Of a stretch of 46,112 nt of DNA, positions 1 through 8,135 are shown in pieces. The stretch lies in assembly GCA_021737185.1 (NCBI GenBank), contig JAIPEL010000019.1:1-46112 (forward strand), written 5' to 3'. Position numbers and translations under genes: made by a program. The first letter of the stretch is position 1. Each line of letters begins with the position of its first letter. The notes under the pieces were generated by a model that was not told the origin of the DNA, searched no databases, and saw only the letters and a program-made list of their open reading frames with translations. This stretch comes from Desulfobacterales bacterium. Lineage in GTDB: Bacteria; Desulfobacterota; Desulfobacteria; Desulfobacterales; CAFBRK01.

Positions 1-289
1 GCACCGCCGCCAGTCCTCCCGGAAGCCACCCCACGAGGGCGTTGACCAGATCGGTGGTTCGGCGGCTGGTGCCGCGGGGTTCCATGATGACCCCGGTAAA
101 CATAAACAGCGGCACCGCCATCAGATGAAAGGAATCGACGCCCCCGAACATCCGCTGGGCGATCATCATCAGGGGAAAGTCGCCCTGGACCAGGATGGCC
201 AGGGCCGAGGCAACGCCGATGGCCACCGCGATGGGCGTGTGAATCAAAAAGAGAAGCACGAGGGATATGAGAAGGATTTCAGCGGTCAC
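1..289 (-). CDS. dctM: TRAP transporter large permease DctM, N-terminal part (cut by window edge)
   Basis: The large membrane subunit of a tripartite ATP-independent periplasmic (TRAP) transporter forms the ion-coupled translocation channel in the inner membrane. Only the first 96 codons are visible. They begin VTAEILLISLVLLF and continue with hydrophobic segments and MAVPLFMFTGVIME, typical of DctM N-termini. I chose the GTG start at 287-289 because it gives the usual short N-terminus before the first membrane helix and overlaps the end of dctQ by 11 bases, as is common in TRAP operons. The C-terminal three quarters lie outside the window. The substrate cannot be read from the sequence. Confidence 0.88.
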   Translation of the reverse strand, partial: MTAEILLISLVLLFLIHTPIAVAIGVASALAILVQGDFPLMMIAQRMFGGVDSFHLMAVPLFMFTGVIMEPRGTSRRTTDLVNALVGWLPGGLAAV

Positions 290-764
290 CGGCGGGTTCC
301 GACAGCTCCTTGATCGTCAGCGCCAGCCCATGAAGCAGGCAGATGCCGCCGCTGACGGGGATCACGCTCATCACGATCCATTTGGGCAGATTCAGGGCGG
401 GGGAGATCTGCATCCGGATGAAATGGGAAAACAGCGCCCCGTACACCACCATGACCGCAAAAAAGCCCATGCAGACCAGATGAACGAAGACCGCACAGCC
501 GCGGCGGAGTCGACCGGACATCCGGACGGTCAGGACATCGACGCCTGGATGCATCCCGCGGCGATAGGCGACCGTGGCACCGAGAAACGTCAGCCATACG
601 AGGAAAAACCGCGCCAGCTCTTCGGACCAGAAAAGGGACTGGTTCAGCCCGTAGCGAAACAGCACCTGCAGCGCGACCACCAGGGCCATGGAAAAGCCGA
701 AAACAAAGAGCAGGTGCCGGACTGCGCGATCGACCAGGGCGCTTGCAGATTCAATGCGGTTCAT
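279..764 (-). CDS. dctQ: TRAP transporter small permease DctQ
   Basis: The small integral-membrane subunit of a TRAP transporter bridges the solute receptor and the large permease. The 161-residue product has the four hydrophobic segments expected of DctQ. It also has the family signature after helix one and two, LQVLFRYGLN followed by FWSEELARFFLVWLTFLGA. The start is the ATG at 762-764, which overlaps the TGA of the upstream dctP as ATGA, so the two are translationally coupled. The open frame runs much further upstream, but that extension is the shadow of dctP. The role is clear by family and context; the substrate is unknown. Confidence 0.9.
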   Translation of the reverse strand: MNRIESASALVDRAVRHLLFVFGFSMALVVALQVLFRYGLNQSLFWSEELARFFLVWLTFLGATVAYRRGMHPGVDVLTVRMSGRLRRGCAVFVHLVCMGFFAVMVVYGALFSHFIRMQISPALNLPKWIVMSVIPVSGGICLLHGLALTIKELSEPAGDR

Positions 765-1735
765 CTCGTTTCTGCCAGAATCCGCTCCAGCAGGTCTTTG
801 ACCCTGGGATCCCGGTAGATCTCCATGTCCTTCAGGCCCGCCACCTTGGCGCGAAAGGCGTCGATGTCCGGATCCTCTACGACCTGCATCCCCTTTTCTT
901 TCAGAAGCGCCAGACGCGCCGCGTTCTTTTCCCGGTTGTCCCGGCGCTGGAAGAGAGCCGCCTCCAAGATGGTGTCCCCGATACGCTTTTGGGTGGTCGG
1001 CGCCAGCGTCATCCACCACGCCAGAGACGCCACAGTGATGTGCGGCGAGTACACGTGGCGGGTCAGCGTCATGTACTTTTGAATTTCGTAGAACTTGTAG
1101 GCCTCCATGACCCAGAGCGGATTTTCCTGGCCGTCGATGACCCCCTGCTCCAGCTCGGTGTAGATGGGCCAGGGCATCGGGGTGGGGTTCGCCCCGAGCT
1201 GCTGCCATATCGCCTTGTGCAGGGCCGACGCCATCACCCGGATCTTGAGTCCTTCGACGTCCTGCGGCGTCCGGACCGGGCGCCGGTTGTTGGTCAGATT
1301 CCGGAATCCGTTTTCCGAGAAGCACAATCCCTTGAATCCGACCCCTTCGAGGCTTTTCAGAACTTCAGCCCCCAGCGGGCCGTCTAAAATTGCGTCGGCC
1401 TGGGCATGGTCCCGAAATAAAAAGGGGAAGTTCACCACCCGTACGATCGGATCGAAGGTGTCGAACGGACCGGCGGTGATGATGCCCATCTGCACCGTGT
1501 TCATCTGGATCTGCTGGAGAATTTCGGTTTCGTTGCCGATCGATTTGGAGTGATAGATCCGGACCCGGATCTCACCGTTTGAGCGGGCTTCGATGAGGTC
1601 CTTGAATTTTTCAGCCGCGATGTTCTGGGCGGAGCCGGGTTTGGTGACGACGCCGAGCTTGATCGTCAGCTCCGCCGCAGCGGGAGAAGAAAAAATCGAC
1701 AACAGCAGCAGCGACAGCAGCAGAAAACGAAACAT
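761..1735 (-). CDS. dctP: TRAP transporter solute receptor, DctP family
   Basis: This is the periplasmic binding protein of the TRAP system, 324 residues, usual for DctP. A signal peptide (about residues 1-21, MFRFLLLSLLLLSIFSSPAAA) precedes the mature domain starting ELTIKLGVV. The conserved arginine that salt-bridges ligand carboxylates is visible in GLKIRVMAS, and the family segment ELEQGVIDGQENPLWVM follows. It is the first gene of a three-gene minus-strand operon (dctP-dctQ-dctM). A 290-bp gap to the divergent hisS carries an 18-bp palindrome that could be its operator. DctP receptors usually bind organic acids, but the specific ligand cannot be inferred here. Confidence 0.93.
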   Translation of the reverse strand: MFRFLLLSLLLLSIFSSPAAAELTIKLGVVTKPGSAQNIAAEKFKDLIEARSNGEIRVRIYHSKSIGNETEILQQIQMNTVQMGIITAGPFDTFDPIVRVVNFPFLFRDHAQADAILDGPLGAEVLKSLEGVGFKGLCFSENGFRNLTNNRRPVRTPQDVEGLKIRVMASALHKAIWQQLGANPTPMPWPIYTELEQGVIDGQENPLWVMEAYKFYEIQKYMTLTRHVYSPHITVASLAWWMTLAPTTQKRIGDTILEAALFQRRDNREKNAARLALLKEKGMQVVEDPDIDAFRAKVAGLKDMEIYRDPRVKDLLERILAETR

Positions 1736-1873
1736 GGAAAACCTCCTTGGGCGGCACGGGGCCTTGGATCACAGCATCCGGCCCGGCGATTGTCTCAAAC
1801 GGCCTCCGATCCCGGCCAGACGGGCGCCAGGGGCGCCCGCCTGCCTGGTCCGGCCGGAAACCGTCCTTCTGCA

Positions 1874-1891
1874 TAGCCGAAATTTCGGCTA
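1874..1891. promoter_or_regulatory. 18-bp perfect palindrome upstream of the TRAP operon
   Basis: The sequence TAGCCGAAATTTCGGCTA is a perfect inverted repeat with no loop. It sits 139 bp upstream of the dctP start in the divergent dctP-hisS spacer. No T-run follows in either direction, so it looks like a dimeric-regulator operator rather than a terminator. No regulator gene lies next to it in the window. Confidence 0.5.
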
Positions 1892-1980
1892 AAATAAACA
1901 ATGGATTGGACTCTTGTGCGACTCCGCTGTTGACTATTTCCCGCTTGCCGGGTAATGAAATGAGTTTATTTTTGCAGAGT

Positions 1981-2000
1981 TGCAGGAAGGTTTTCCTGCA
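1981..2000 (+). promoter_or_regulatory. hairpin in the hisS leader
   Basis: TGCAGGAA-GGTT-TTCCTGCA forms a perfect 8-bp stem with a 4-base loop, ending 26 bases before the hisS ATG. A possible -35 (TTGACT, 1930-1935) with a weak -10 (TAATGA, 1953-1958) lies upstream, which would place the hairpin in the leader RNA. I see no T-box or leader-peptide signature. Its function is unknown. Confidence 0.3.
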
Positions 2001-2026
2001 GCGCTTCCAAAGAAAGCCGCACAGCC

Positions 2027-3283
2027 ATGATTCAGTTGATTCGGGGATTCAAGGACATCCTTCCAGGTGAAGTCGAGCTCTGGCAGCATATCGAACACAG
2101 AGCCGCCGAGCTGCTGGAAGACTACGGCTTTCGGGAAATCCGGATTCCGATCATGGAAAGGACCGAACTGTTTTCCCGAAGCATCGGCGATGCCACGGAC
2201 ATCGTTGAAAAGGAAATGTACACCTTTCCCGATCGGAAAGGGGAGCTGATCACGCTTCGTCCGGAAGCCACGGCATCGGTGGTGCGGGCCTACATCCAGC
2301 ACAAGATGCACGCGGCGGACCCGGTTCGAAAATTCTACACCGTCGGCCCTATGTTCCGGCGCGAGCGCCCCCAAAAGGGCCGCTACCGGCAGTTTTACCA
2401 GATCAACGCGGAAATCTTCGGCGTCGCATCGCCCCTGGCCGACGTTCAGCTCATCGTACTGCTCGACACCCTCTTTGAAAGGCTCGAGGTGCCGGATGTC
2501 CGGGCGCACATCAACTCCCTGGGCTGCCCGGATTGCCGGCCCCGTTACCGTGAGGCCCTGGTGAGCTACCTGCGCACAGTCGAAGACGTGCTATGTGCAG
2601 ACTGCCGGCGGAGAATGACGACCAACCCGCTCCGGGTGCTCGACTGCAAAGTGCCCGACTGCCGGCAGGCCATGACCGGCGCGCCGATTCTTGCCGATTA
2701 TCTGTGCGATGCCTGCAGGAAGGACTTCGAAACGGTCAAAAAGCAGCTCGAAAAGCTCGGTATCAACTACGAAATCGACGGACGCCTCGTCCGGGGGCTC
2801 GACTATTACACCCGGACCACCTTCGAGATGCAGACCGGCGCATTGGGGGCCCAAAGCGCAGTGGCCGGCGGCGGCCGCTACGACGGTCTGGTTAAGATGC
2901 TCGGCGGCCCGGCCATCCCCGCCACCGGCTTTGCCGTCGGCTTCGACCGGCTGGCCGAAGTCTGCGGGCTTTCCGCCGAGCGTTTCGTCCGGAAGCCGGC
3001 TTTGTTCATCGCGGCCCTGGGCGCGCCGAGCCAGGAAATTGCCTTTGAATGGATCTGCCGGCTGGGCGCTGCGGGCATCGAAGCGGAAATGGACTTCGAG
3101 GATCGAAGCCTCAAAAGCCAGATGAAGCGGGCAGACCGCCTCGGCGCCGACTACGTTCTGATGCTGGGAGAGCAGGAGCTTTCCCGGGGGGTGGCGCTGC
3201 TTCGAAACATGCGCACCCGCGACCAGGAAGAGATACCGATAAAAGCGATCGTCGCGGGATTGATCCACCGCCTGCAACCGTAG
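2027..3283 (+). CDS. hisS: Histidine--tRNA ligase
   Basis: A cytoplasmic class II aminoacyl-tRNA synthetase that charges tRNA-His. The 418-residue length is normal. Visible motifs are class II motif 2 (FRRERPQKGRYRQF, 110-123), the HisA motif LVRGLDYYTRTTFE (254-267), the HisB motif GGGRYDGL (281-288) and motif 3 GFAVGFDRL (301-309). The C-terminal anticodon-binding domain follows from about 325. The insertion domain between the motifs carries four cysteine pairs (C167/C170, C190/C193, C207/C212, C227/C230), a possible metal site. It is followed 15 bases later by aspS; hisS-aspS pairs are common in bacteria. Confidence 0.97.
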   Translation: MIQLIRGFKDILPGEVELWQHIEHRAAELLEDYGFREIRIPIMERTELFSRSIGDATDIVEKEMYTFPDRKGELITLRPEATASVVRAYIQHKMHAADPVRKFYTVGPMFRRERPQKGRYRQFYQINAEIFGVASPLADVQLIVLLDTLFERLEVPDVRAHINSLGCPDCRPRYREALVSYLRTVEDVLCADCRRRMTTNPLRVLDCKVPDCRQAMTGAPILADYLCDACRKDFETVKKQLEKLGINYEIDGRLVRGLDYYTRTTFEMQTGALGAQSAVAGGGRYDGLVKMLGGPAIPATGFAVGFDRLAEVCGLSAERFVRKPALFIAALGAPSQEIAFEWICRLGAAGIEAEMDFEDRSLKSQMKRADRLGADYVLMLGEQELSRGVALLRNMRTRDQEEIPIKAIVAGLIHRLQP

Positions 3284-3298
3284 CAAGGAGACCTCGTT

Positions 3299-5077
3299 TT
3301 GAGCGACAAACTCGAAGAAATGCGAAGAACACACCACTGCTGCATACTGGGCTCAAGCGACGTCGGAAAAGAGGTCGTTCTCATGGGCTGGGTCCAGCGC
3401 CGGCGGGACCACGGCGGGGTTATTTTCGTGGATCTCCGGGACCGCCGGGGCATCACCCAGGTGGTGTTCAATCCGCTCGTAGACGAAGCGGTCCACGAAA
3501 AGGCCCACGGGATTCGAAACGAATTCGTGCTCGGCGTAAGGGGCCGGGTCGATCACCGTCCCGAAGGGATGACCAATCCGAACCTGGTCACCGGAGAAAT
3601 CGAGGTGATGGTCACCGAGCTGAAAATCTTCAACGAGGCCAAGACTCCTCCGTTTCTGATCGAAGACGACATCGAGGTCTCCGAGACCGTTCGCCTCGCC
3701 CACCGGCACATCGATCTTCGCCGGCCCGCGATCCAGGCAAACCTCTTGCGCCGCCACCAGGCCGCCCAAACGGTCCGTAAATACCTCAACAACCTGGACT
3801 TCATCGAGGCCGAGACCCCGGTGCTCACCCGAAGCACGCCGGAAGGCGCCCGGGACTATCTGGTGCCGAGCCGGGTCAACCCGGGCATGTTCTATGCCCT
3901 GCCCCAGTCGCCCCAGCTCTTCAAGCAGCTTCTGATGATCGCCGGACTCGACCGCTACTACCAGATCGTCAAGTGCTTCCGGGACGAGGATCTCCGGGCG
4001 GACCGCCAGCCGGAGTTTACCCAGATCGACCTGGAGATGTCCTTCGTGGGCGAAGAAGATGTGATGGCCGTGGCCGAAGGCATGATGCAGTCGCTGTTTT
4101 CGAACATTCTGGATCTGGAATTGAACACTCCGTTTGACCGGCTGACCTATGCCGAGGCGGTCGGACGCTACGGGCTCGACAAACCCGACGTCCGCTTCGG
4201 CCTGGAGCTGGCCGACGTGTCGGACATCGTAGCCGCATCAGGGTTCAAGGTGTTTTCCGGCGCGGTCGAAAAAGGCGGGGTGGTCAAGGCCCTCAACGCC
4301 AAGGGATGCATCGATTTTTCCCGAAAAGAGATCGACGATCTGACCGCACTGACCGCCGTCTATCGGGCCAAGGGCCTGGCCTGGATCAAGGTGCGCGAAG
4401 ACGCCTGGCAGTCGCCCATCGCCAAGTTTTTCACCGACGAGGAAAAGACGGCTCTGGCCGGCCGGATCGACATGGCCCCCGGAGACCTGGTGTTTTTCGT
4501 GGCCGACGCCCCCGGCGTTGCCAACGAGGCATTAGGCCACCTGCGAAACCACCTCGGCAGCCGTCTCGGGCACATCGACGAAAACGAGTTTCGCTTCGTG
4601 TGGGTGACCGAATTTCCGCTCCTCGAATACGACGAATCCGAAAAACGCTACCAGGCCCTGCATCATCCTTTTACCGCGCCGCTGGAAGAAGACTACGACC
4701 GGCTCGAGAAAGACCCGCTTTCGGTCCGTTCCCGGGCTTACGACCTGGTCCTCAACGGCTCGGAGATCGGGGGAGGAAGCATCCGAATCCACCAGCGGGA
4801 GCTCCAGGAACGGGTGCTCTCTGCCCTTGGCATATCGGCCGAAGTCGCCGAGGAAAAGTTCGGGTTTCTCCTGTCGGCCCTGGAATCCGGGGCCCCGCCC
4901 CACGGCGGCATCGCCTTCGGATTCGACCGGCTGGTGGCCCTGTTGTGCGGCCAGCGCTCAATCCGGGAGGTCATCGCGTTTCCCAAGACCCAGAAGGCGG
5001 CTTGCCTGCTTACCGGGGCCCCGTCTGCCGCGACCAAGGCCCAGTTGGAAGAGCTGAGCCTGCGGATGATGCTGTAA
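3299..5077 (+). CDS. aspS: Aspartate--tRNA ligase, predicted non-discriminating (Asp/Asn)
   Basis: A class II synthetase, 592 residues, of the bacterial type: N-terminal OB-fold, catalytic core, GAD insertion, motif 3 at the end. The start is TTG at 3299, chosen because AAGGAG at 3285-3290 is well spaced from it and no better start exists. Motif 2 (CFRDEDLRADRQPEFTQID) and motif 3 (GIAFGFDRLVALL) are intact. In the anticodon-binding domain, RRRDHGGVIF has His38 and RPEGMTNP has Gly90. Discriminating AspRS such as the E. coli enzyme has Leu and Lys at these places, whereas non-discriminating enzymes have His and Gly. It probably also makes Asp-tRNA-Asn for GatCAB. It shares an operon with hisS and ends at a strong terminator. 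Confidence 0.96.
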   Translation: MSDKLEEMRRTHHCCILGSSDVGKEVVLMGWVQRRRDHGGVIFVDLRDRRGITQVVFNPLVDEAVHEKAHGIRNEFVLGVRGRVDHRPEGMTNPNLVTGEIEVMVTELKIFNEAKTPPFLIEDDIEVSETVRLAHRHIDLRRPAIQANLLRRHQAAQTVRKYLNNLDFIEAETPVLTRSTPEGARDYLVPSRVNPGMFYALPQSPQLFKQLLMIAGLDRYYQIVKCFRDEDLRADRQPEFTQIDLEMSFVGEEDVMAVAEGMMQSLFSNILDLELNTPFDRLTYAEAVGRYGLDKPDVRFGLELADVSDIVAASGFKVFSGAVEKGGVVKALNAKGCIDFSRKEIDDLTALTAVYRAKGLAWIKVREDAWQSPIAKFFTDEEKTALAGRIDMAPGDLVFFVADAPGVANEALGHLRNHLGSRLGHIDENEFRFVWVTEFPLLEYDESEKRYQALHHPFTAPLEEDYDRLEKDPLSVRSRAYDLVLNGSEIGGGSIRIHQRELQERVLSALGISAEVAEEKFGFLLSALESGAPPHGGIAFGFDRLVALLCGQRSIREVIAFPKTQKAACLLTGAPSAATKAQLEELSLRMML

Positions 5078-5110
5078 TAAGATCGACCCCCCGCAGATAT
5101 CGGGAAATAA

Positions 5111-5149
5111 AAGCCCTGTCCGCATCCGCGGACAGGGCTTTTTCTTTTT
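5111..5149 (+). terminator. Rho-independent terminator after aspS
   Basis: A 13-bp perfect stem (AAGCCCTGTCCGC paired with GCGGACAGGGCTT, loop ATCC) is followed by TTTCTTTTT. It ends the hisS-aspS transcript 34 bases after the aspS stop. The convergent gene on the other strand ends at 5166. Confidence 0.93.
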
Positions 5150-5165
5150 CATCGTTCGACGGTAT

Positions 5166-7073
5166 CTATCTGTGCTTTTTCACAATCGGCTTTGCTTCCA
5201 GACCGTCTAAAATCTCCAGCAAACGGCGCTTGCGGAAGTGCTCTTGCCGCAGCGCATCCAAGTAACGTTCCCACTCAACAGCCTTTTTCTGTTCATGCAT
5301 GACCCGTGCGGCTTTTCTCAGGTATGTCGCCGCCTTCTGGTAGGCCTTGGGCTTGACCTCTGCAATCAGCCGCTCGGCCATGGCCTTCCAGATGGCCGCC
5401 GCCCGGTCCGGTGCGTACGATTGAACGGCGGCTGCAACGTCGTCGGCACTTACATCATACCAGCCGAAACGATCTTCGGTGCGCTGGTCGTACCATTTCA
5501 GCACCTCGTCCGGCTTTTTTTCAAGGATCGCGATGGCAACCCGTTTTTCGACCATGGGAAACGATCTGCGCCGGTCCGGTTGGGGACGGTCCAGCCCGGA
5601 TTCCGGTAGGGGCCAGCCCTTCCGGTTCCAAGGCTGGTTGCCGGTTTCAAGGTAGCCAAGCAGATATCCGCGCACCTCCGGCCATGCCTTGATCTTGTCG
5701 GCCGCTTTTTTGCAGTCCAAAAACGCCTGCTGGGACGGGGCGCGCACAAAATCCTCGGCCTGTATAGCGGCCACAACCGGCCATTTTTTTCGGCGGGTAT
5801 GAATTTCGAGAAATCTCTTTCGCAGCATCGAGGCGATCCCGGGCCATTTGCTCTCCGTGGCCCGAATTCCTTTGTGAATCCATGATTCAGCCTCTTCATA
5901 CCTTTTGGCTGAGATCAGCCAATCGACCAGCCTGACGTAGCTTCCTGTTTTTCGAGCCTCTCTTTCGCACAACGGAATGATCTCCTCATCGCGGCCGGAA
6001 TGCGCCAAAGCGTGGACAGCCCAGTCGCTGAGCCGGTCGCGCTCGTACCTGAAGTCATACGAGTCGCCGCCCTTGGCTCTTTTGTTTTTTTCCAGGCGGC
6101 TTAGCAGTTGATCCGCTACTTCGTGCCATGCGGATTCAGGATGCTCCCTGAGAAGATATTCAACAAAAACATCATACAGATCGTACGGATCATCGAGCAC
6201 GGCATCCAACGCCCAGACCAGCTTGTCTGCAGCAGGGAGCGAAGACCGGTCCAACCCCCTGGCGATCAGCGGCATGCAGACGGCAATCTCCATGGCCGTC
6301 TCGCCTTCGTCGTGGCTTTCTTCCACTTGGCAGGTGCCGGAAATCAAAAGCTCGCGTCCCAGTTCCAACACCTCATCGGCGTGGCCCGCCTTGAGCAGAA
6401 TGTCGATTTTCTTTCGAACCCCTGAGTAATCGGGGGTATAGCCTTCTCCGTCCCAGTAATTCTGCCATCCGGGTTCTTCGGCCGTGTCCCGGATCTCCCG
6501 GCGCAGACTGGCCATCAGCTTTGGGACATTTCCCGAATCCAAATGTTGTCGATCTCTCAGATCCTGGGCGACCTCCGGATGCTGATCCGCAATGTCACGG
6601 AGCAATTCGACAAGCTGGGCCTTTGTTTTCCCTTTCAGAAAGGTTTCGATTTGCTGGAGGCGATCTTCGGCCAGGCCATCTGAATCGTCGAGTAGTTCAT
6701 CATCTGCTTCTTCATCCGCCAATAACGTCAATCGATCGTCGTCCGCAGCGGCCTTGGAAACCCGCTGCCCGTTTTCCACCCGCTTCAGGTATTCGAGCAC
6801 TGCAGCCACCGCATGCTTGCAGTCGAATTCATAAGGGCAGGTGCAGTGCGACGTCGGCAGCCCGCCCGGATTCAAAACGACGTGGGTGGCATATCGCCTG
6901 GAACCGTCGACCCACGCAAGGAGACCGCCGTCTTGTTCCAAAGAAAGATCGGAAACCCTTCCTTGCCTCTGGTAGTTTCTGCCCCGGCCGACGATTCTTT
7001 CACCGGCCCAGTCGTTGAGATCGTCCCAGGACAAGACGGTCCATTTATCAGGCTGTTTTTTTCTGAAAACCAT
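5166..7073 (-). CDS. SWIM zinc-finger domain protein
   Basis: A 635-residue, probably cytoplasmic protein. The SWIM zinc-binding motif is visible near the N-terminus: HCTCPYEFDCKH, with C77, C79, C85 and H87 (CxCx5CxH). SWIM domains bind DNA or protein partners. A Glu/Asp-rich linker (about 115-135) follows. The rest is helical with TPR-like character, for example repeated segments about cells of CEREARKTGSYVRLVDWLI type, and no enzymatic motif is seen. It lies 39 bp downstream of the HigA-like gene on the same strand at the end of the defence operon. Whether it belongs functionally to that system or is a neighbour is unknown. Confidence 0.8.
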   Translation of the reverse strand: MVFRKKQPDKWTVLSWDDLNDWAGERIVGRGRNYQRQGRVSDLSLEQDGGLLAWVDGSRRYATHVVLNPGGLPTSHCTCPYEFDCKHAVAAVLEYLKRVENGQRVSKAAADDDRLTLLADEEADDELLDDSDGLAEDRLQQIETFLKGKTKAQLVELLRDIADQHPEVAQDLRDRQHLDSGNVPKLMASLRREIRDTAEEPGWQNYWDGEGYTPDYSGVRKKIDILLKAGHADEVLELGRELLISGTCQVEESHDEGETAMEIAVCMPLIARGLDRSSLPAADKLVWALDAVLDDPYDLYDVFVEYLLREHPESAWHEVADQLLSRLEKNKRAKGGDSYDFRYERDRLSDWAVHALAHSGRDEEIIPLCEREARKTGSYVRLVDWLISAKRYEEAESWIHKGIRATESKWPGIASMLRKRFLEIHTRRKKWPVVAAIQAEDFVRAPSQQAFLDCKKAADKIKAWPEVRGYLLGYLETGNQPWNRKGWPLPESGLDRPQPDRRRSFPMVEKRVAIAILEKKPDEVLKWYDQRTEDRFGWYDVSADDVAAAVQSYAPDRAAAIWKAMAERLIAEVKPKAYQKAATYLRKAARVMHEQKKAVEWERYLDALRQEHFRKRRLLEILDGLEAKPIVKKHR

Positions 7074-7112
7074 GAGGAGACCACCCGACGGGTAGAGTTA
7101 TGGATGTGCTTG

Positions 7113-7370
7113 TCAGAATCGCTTACAGTCCTTCTGAAATTGGTTTTCGAGATTGACCCAGAAATGTTCCGGGCGGCCGAAAACCTGCGATAGCTTGCGC
7201 GCAGTATCCGACTTTATGGGTGCTTTGCCTTTAATAATTGCATCGACGATTTTACCGGCAAGCCCTGTTCTTGCGGCCAGCCGTTCCGGGGTTATCGCGA
7301 AGGAATCAAGATAGTCCGCCAGCACCTCACCAGGAGTTGTCAGAGTATCCGGAGCGTATTGGTTCGACAT
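7113..7370 (-). CDS. HigA/VapI-family antitoxin-like XRE protein, no adjacent toxin
   Basis: A small helix-turn-helix protein of the HigA group, about 85 residues from the ATG at 7368-7370; an in-frame GTG at 7380-7382 would add four. It has the family opening TPGEVLADYLDSFAITPERLAARTG and closes with RKLSQVFGRPEHFWVNLENQF, the typical HigA C-terminus. HigA proteins repress their own operon and neutralise a HigB mRNase, normally encoded just upstream. No HigB is present: the 92 bases upstream are non-coding and then another gene begins. It may be an orphan regulator or the remnant of a toxin-antitoxin pair. It shares strand and spacing with the defence operon. Confidence 0.8.
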   Translation of the reverse strand: MSNQYAPDTLTTPGEVLADYLDSFAITPERLAARTGLAGKIVDAIIKGKAPIKSDTARKLSQVFGRPEHFWVNLENQFQKDCKRF

Positions 7371-7462
7371 GGTTCCGCCCACTCATAGAGATTGACTTTT
7401 TAGCGCTATAATCAATTTTTGCCAGCCAATGGTTAAAAACTCGTAGTAATTGAATTCATTAA

Positions 7463-8110
7463 TTATTTAAACTCATCCTTTATCCGCCGGTATTGATCCG
7501 GATATTTTCGTTCGAGATGATCGACAATTGCTTTGGATTTCACCTGTCGTATAAATTCATCCATCGTGAGATCAAGGGCTCTGGTGCACTGGGAACTGAC
7601 CGTGTTGTATCGGACATCCAGTTTTTGAGCGATTTTGTGGAAAGCTTCCTTATGATCCAGACCACTCCACATCAAGCGAATAACGGGAATCAGGTAGTCC
7701 TCCAGATTGCTGTAACCCTTGCTTCCGAGGGGCTTCTCGTAGTTGGAAGGCTTGCGGTGCGACATACCACCGGTCTTGGGATTCACAATTCGTTTTCTTC
7801 TCTGCCCAAGGGGGGGCGTTTCACGCTGAAGCAGACCACCGATACGCTCTTGAATCTTGCCGTGAAGGGCAATGCGTCCTTGATGAAGTTCGTATTTCGA
7901 AAAAAGTTTTAGTTTTAATTCGCTGAGTTCTGATCGGACAGGAACGCCTTGCCTTTTCATACGCGCAATTGAGTTTTCAATCGCTTTAACCTGTTCAAAG
8001 GAAACCGCTTTCTTTGCATCAGCGATGTCTTTTTGCAAACGCTGGATGATTTCCGCCAGTTTGGCAACAAGTTCATTGACCTGCTTTTCAAGATCATCCA
8101 GTTGGTCCAT
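7463..8110 (-). CDS. Defence-operon helper protein with coiled coil and C-terminal HTH-like domain
   Basis: A 215-residue protein I cannot assign to a named family. Residues 1-60 are strongly coiled-coil (DDLEKQVNELVAKLAEIIQRL). They are followed by a motif SIARMKRQGVPV with LSELKLKL that is shared with the operon's other helper at 11654-12286 (KAVEKLEKMGVPV, LRAEKTRL). The central part is basic (GQRRKRIVNPKTGG). The C-terminus (EAFHKIAQKLDVRYNTVSSQ) looks like a helix-turn-helix ending in a conserved-looking helix pair. It follows dndE-herA by 25 bp. It may be a DNA-binding or adaptor subunit of the same complex; that is inference from position and the shared motif. Confidence 0.7.
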   Translation of the reverse strand: MDQLDDLEKQVNELVAKLAEIIQRLQKDIADAKKAVSFEQVKAIENSIARMKRQGVPVRSELSELKLKLFSKYELHQGRIALHGKIQERIGGLLQRETPPLGQRRKRIVNPKTGGMSHRKPSNYEKPLGSKGYSNLEDYLIPVIRLMWSGLDHKEAFHKIAQKLDVRYNTVSSQCTRALDLTMDEFIRQVKSKAIVDHLERKYPDQYRRIKDEFK

Positions 8111-8135
8111 GGTGGGCTTCCTCTATATGCAACAT

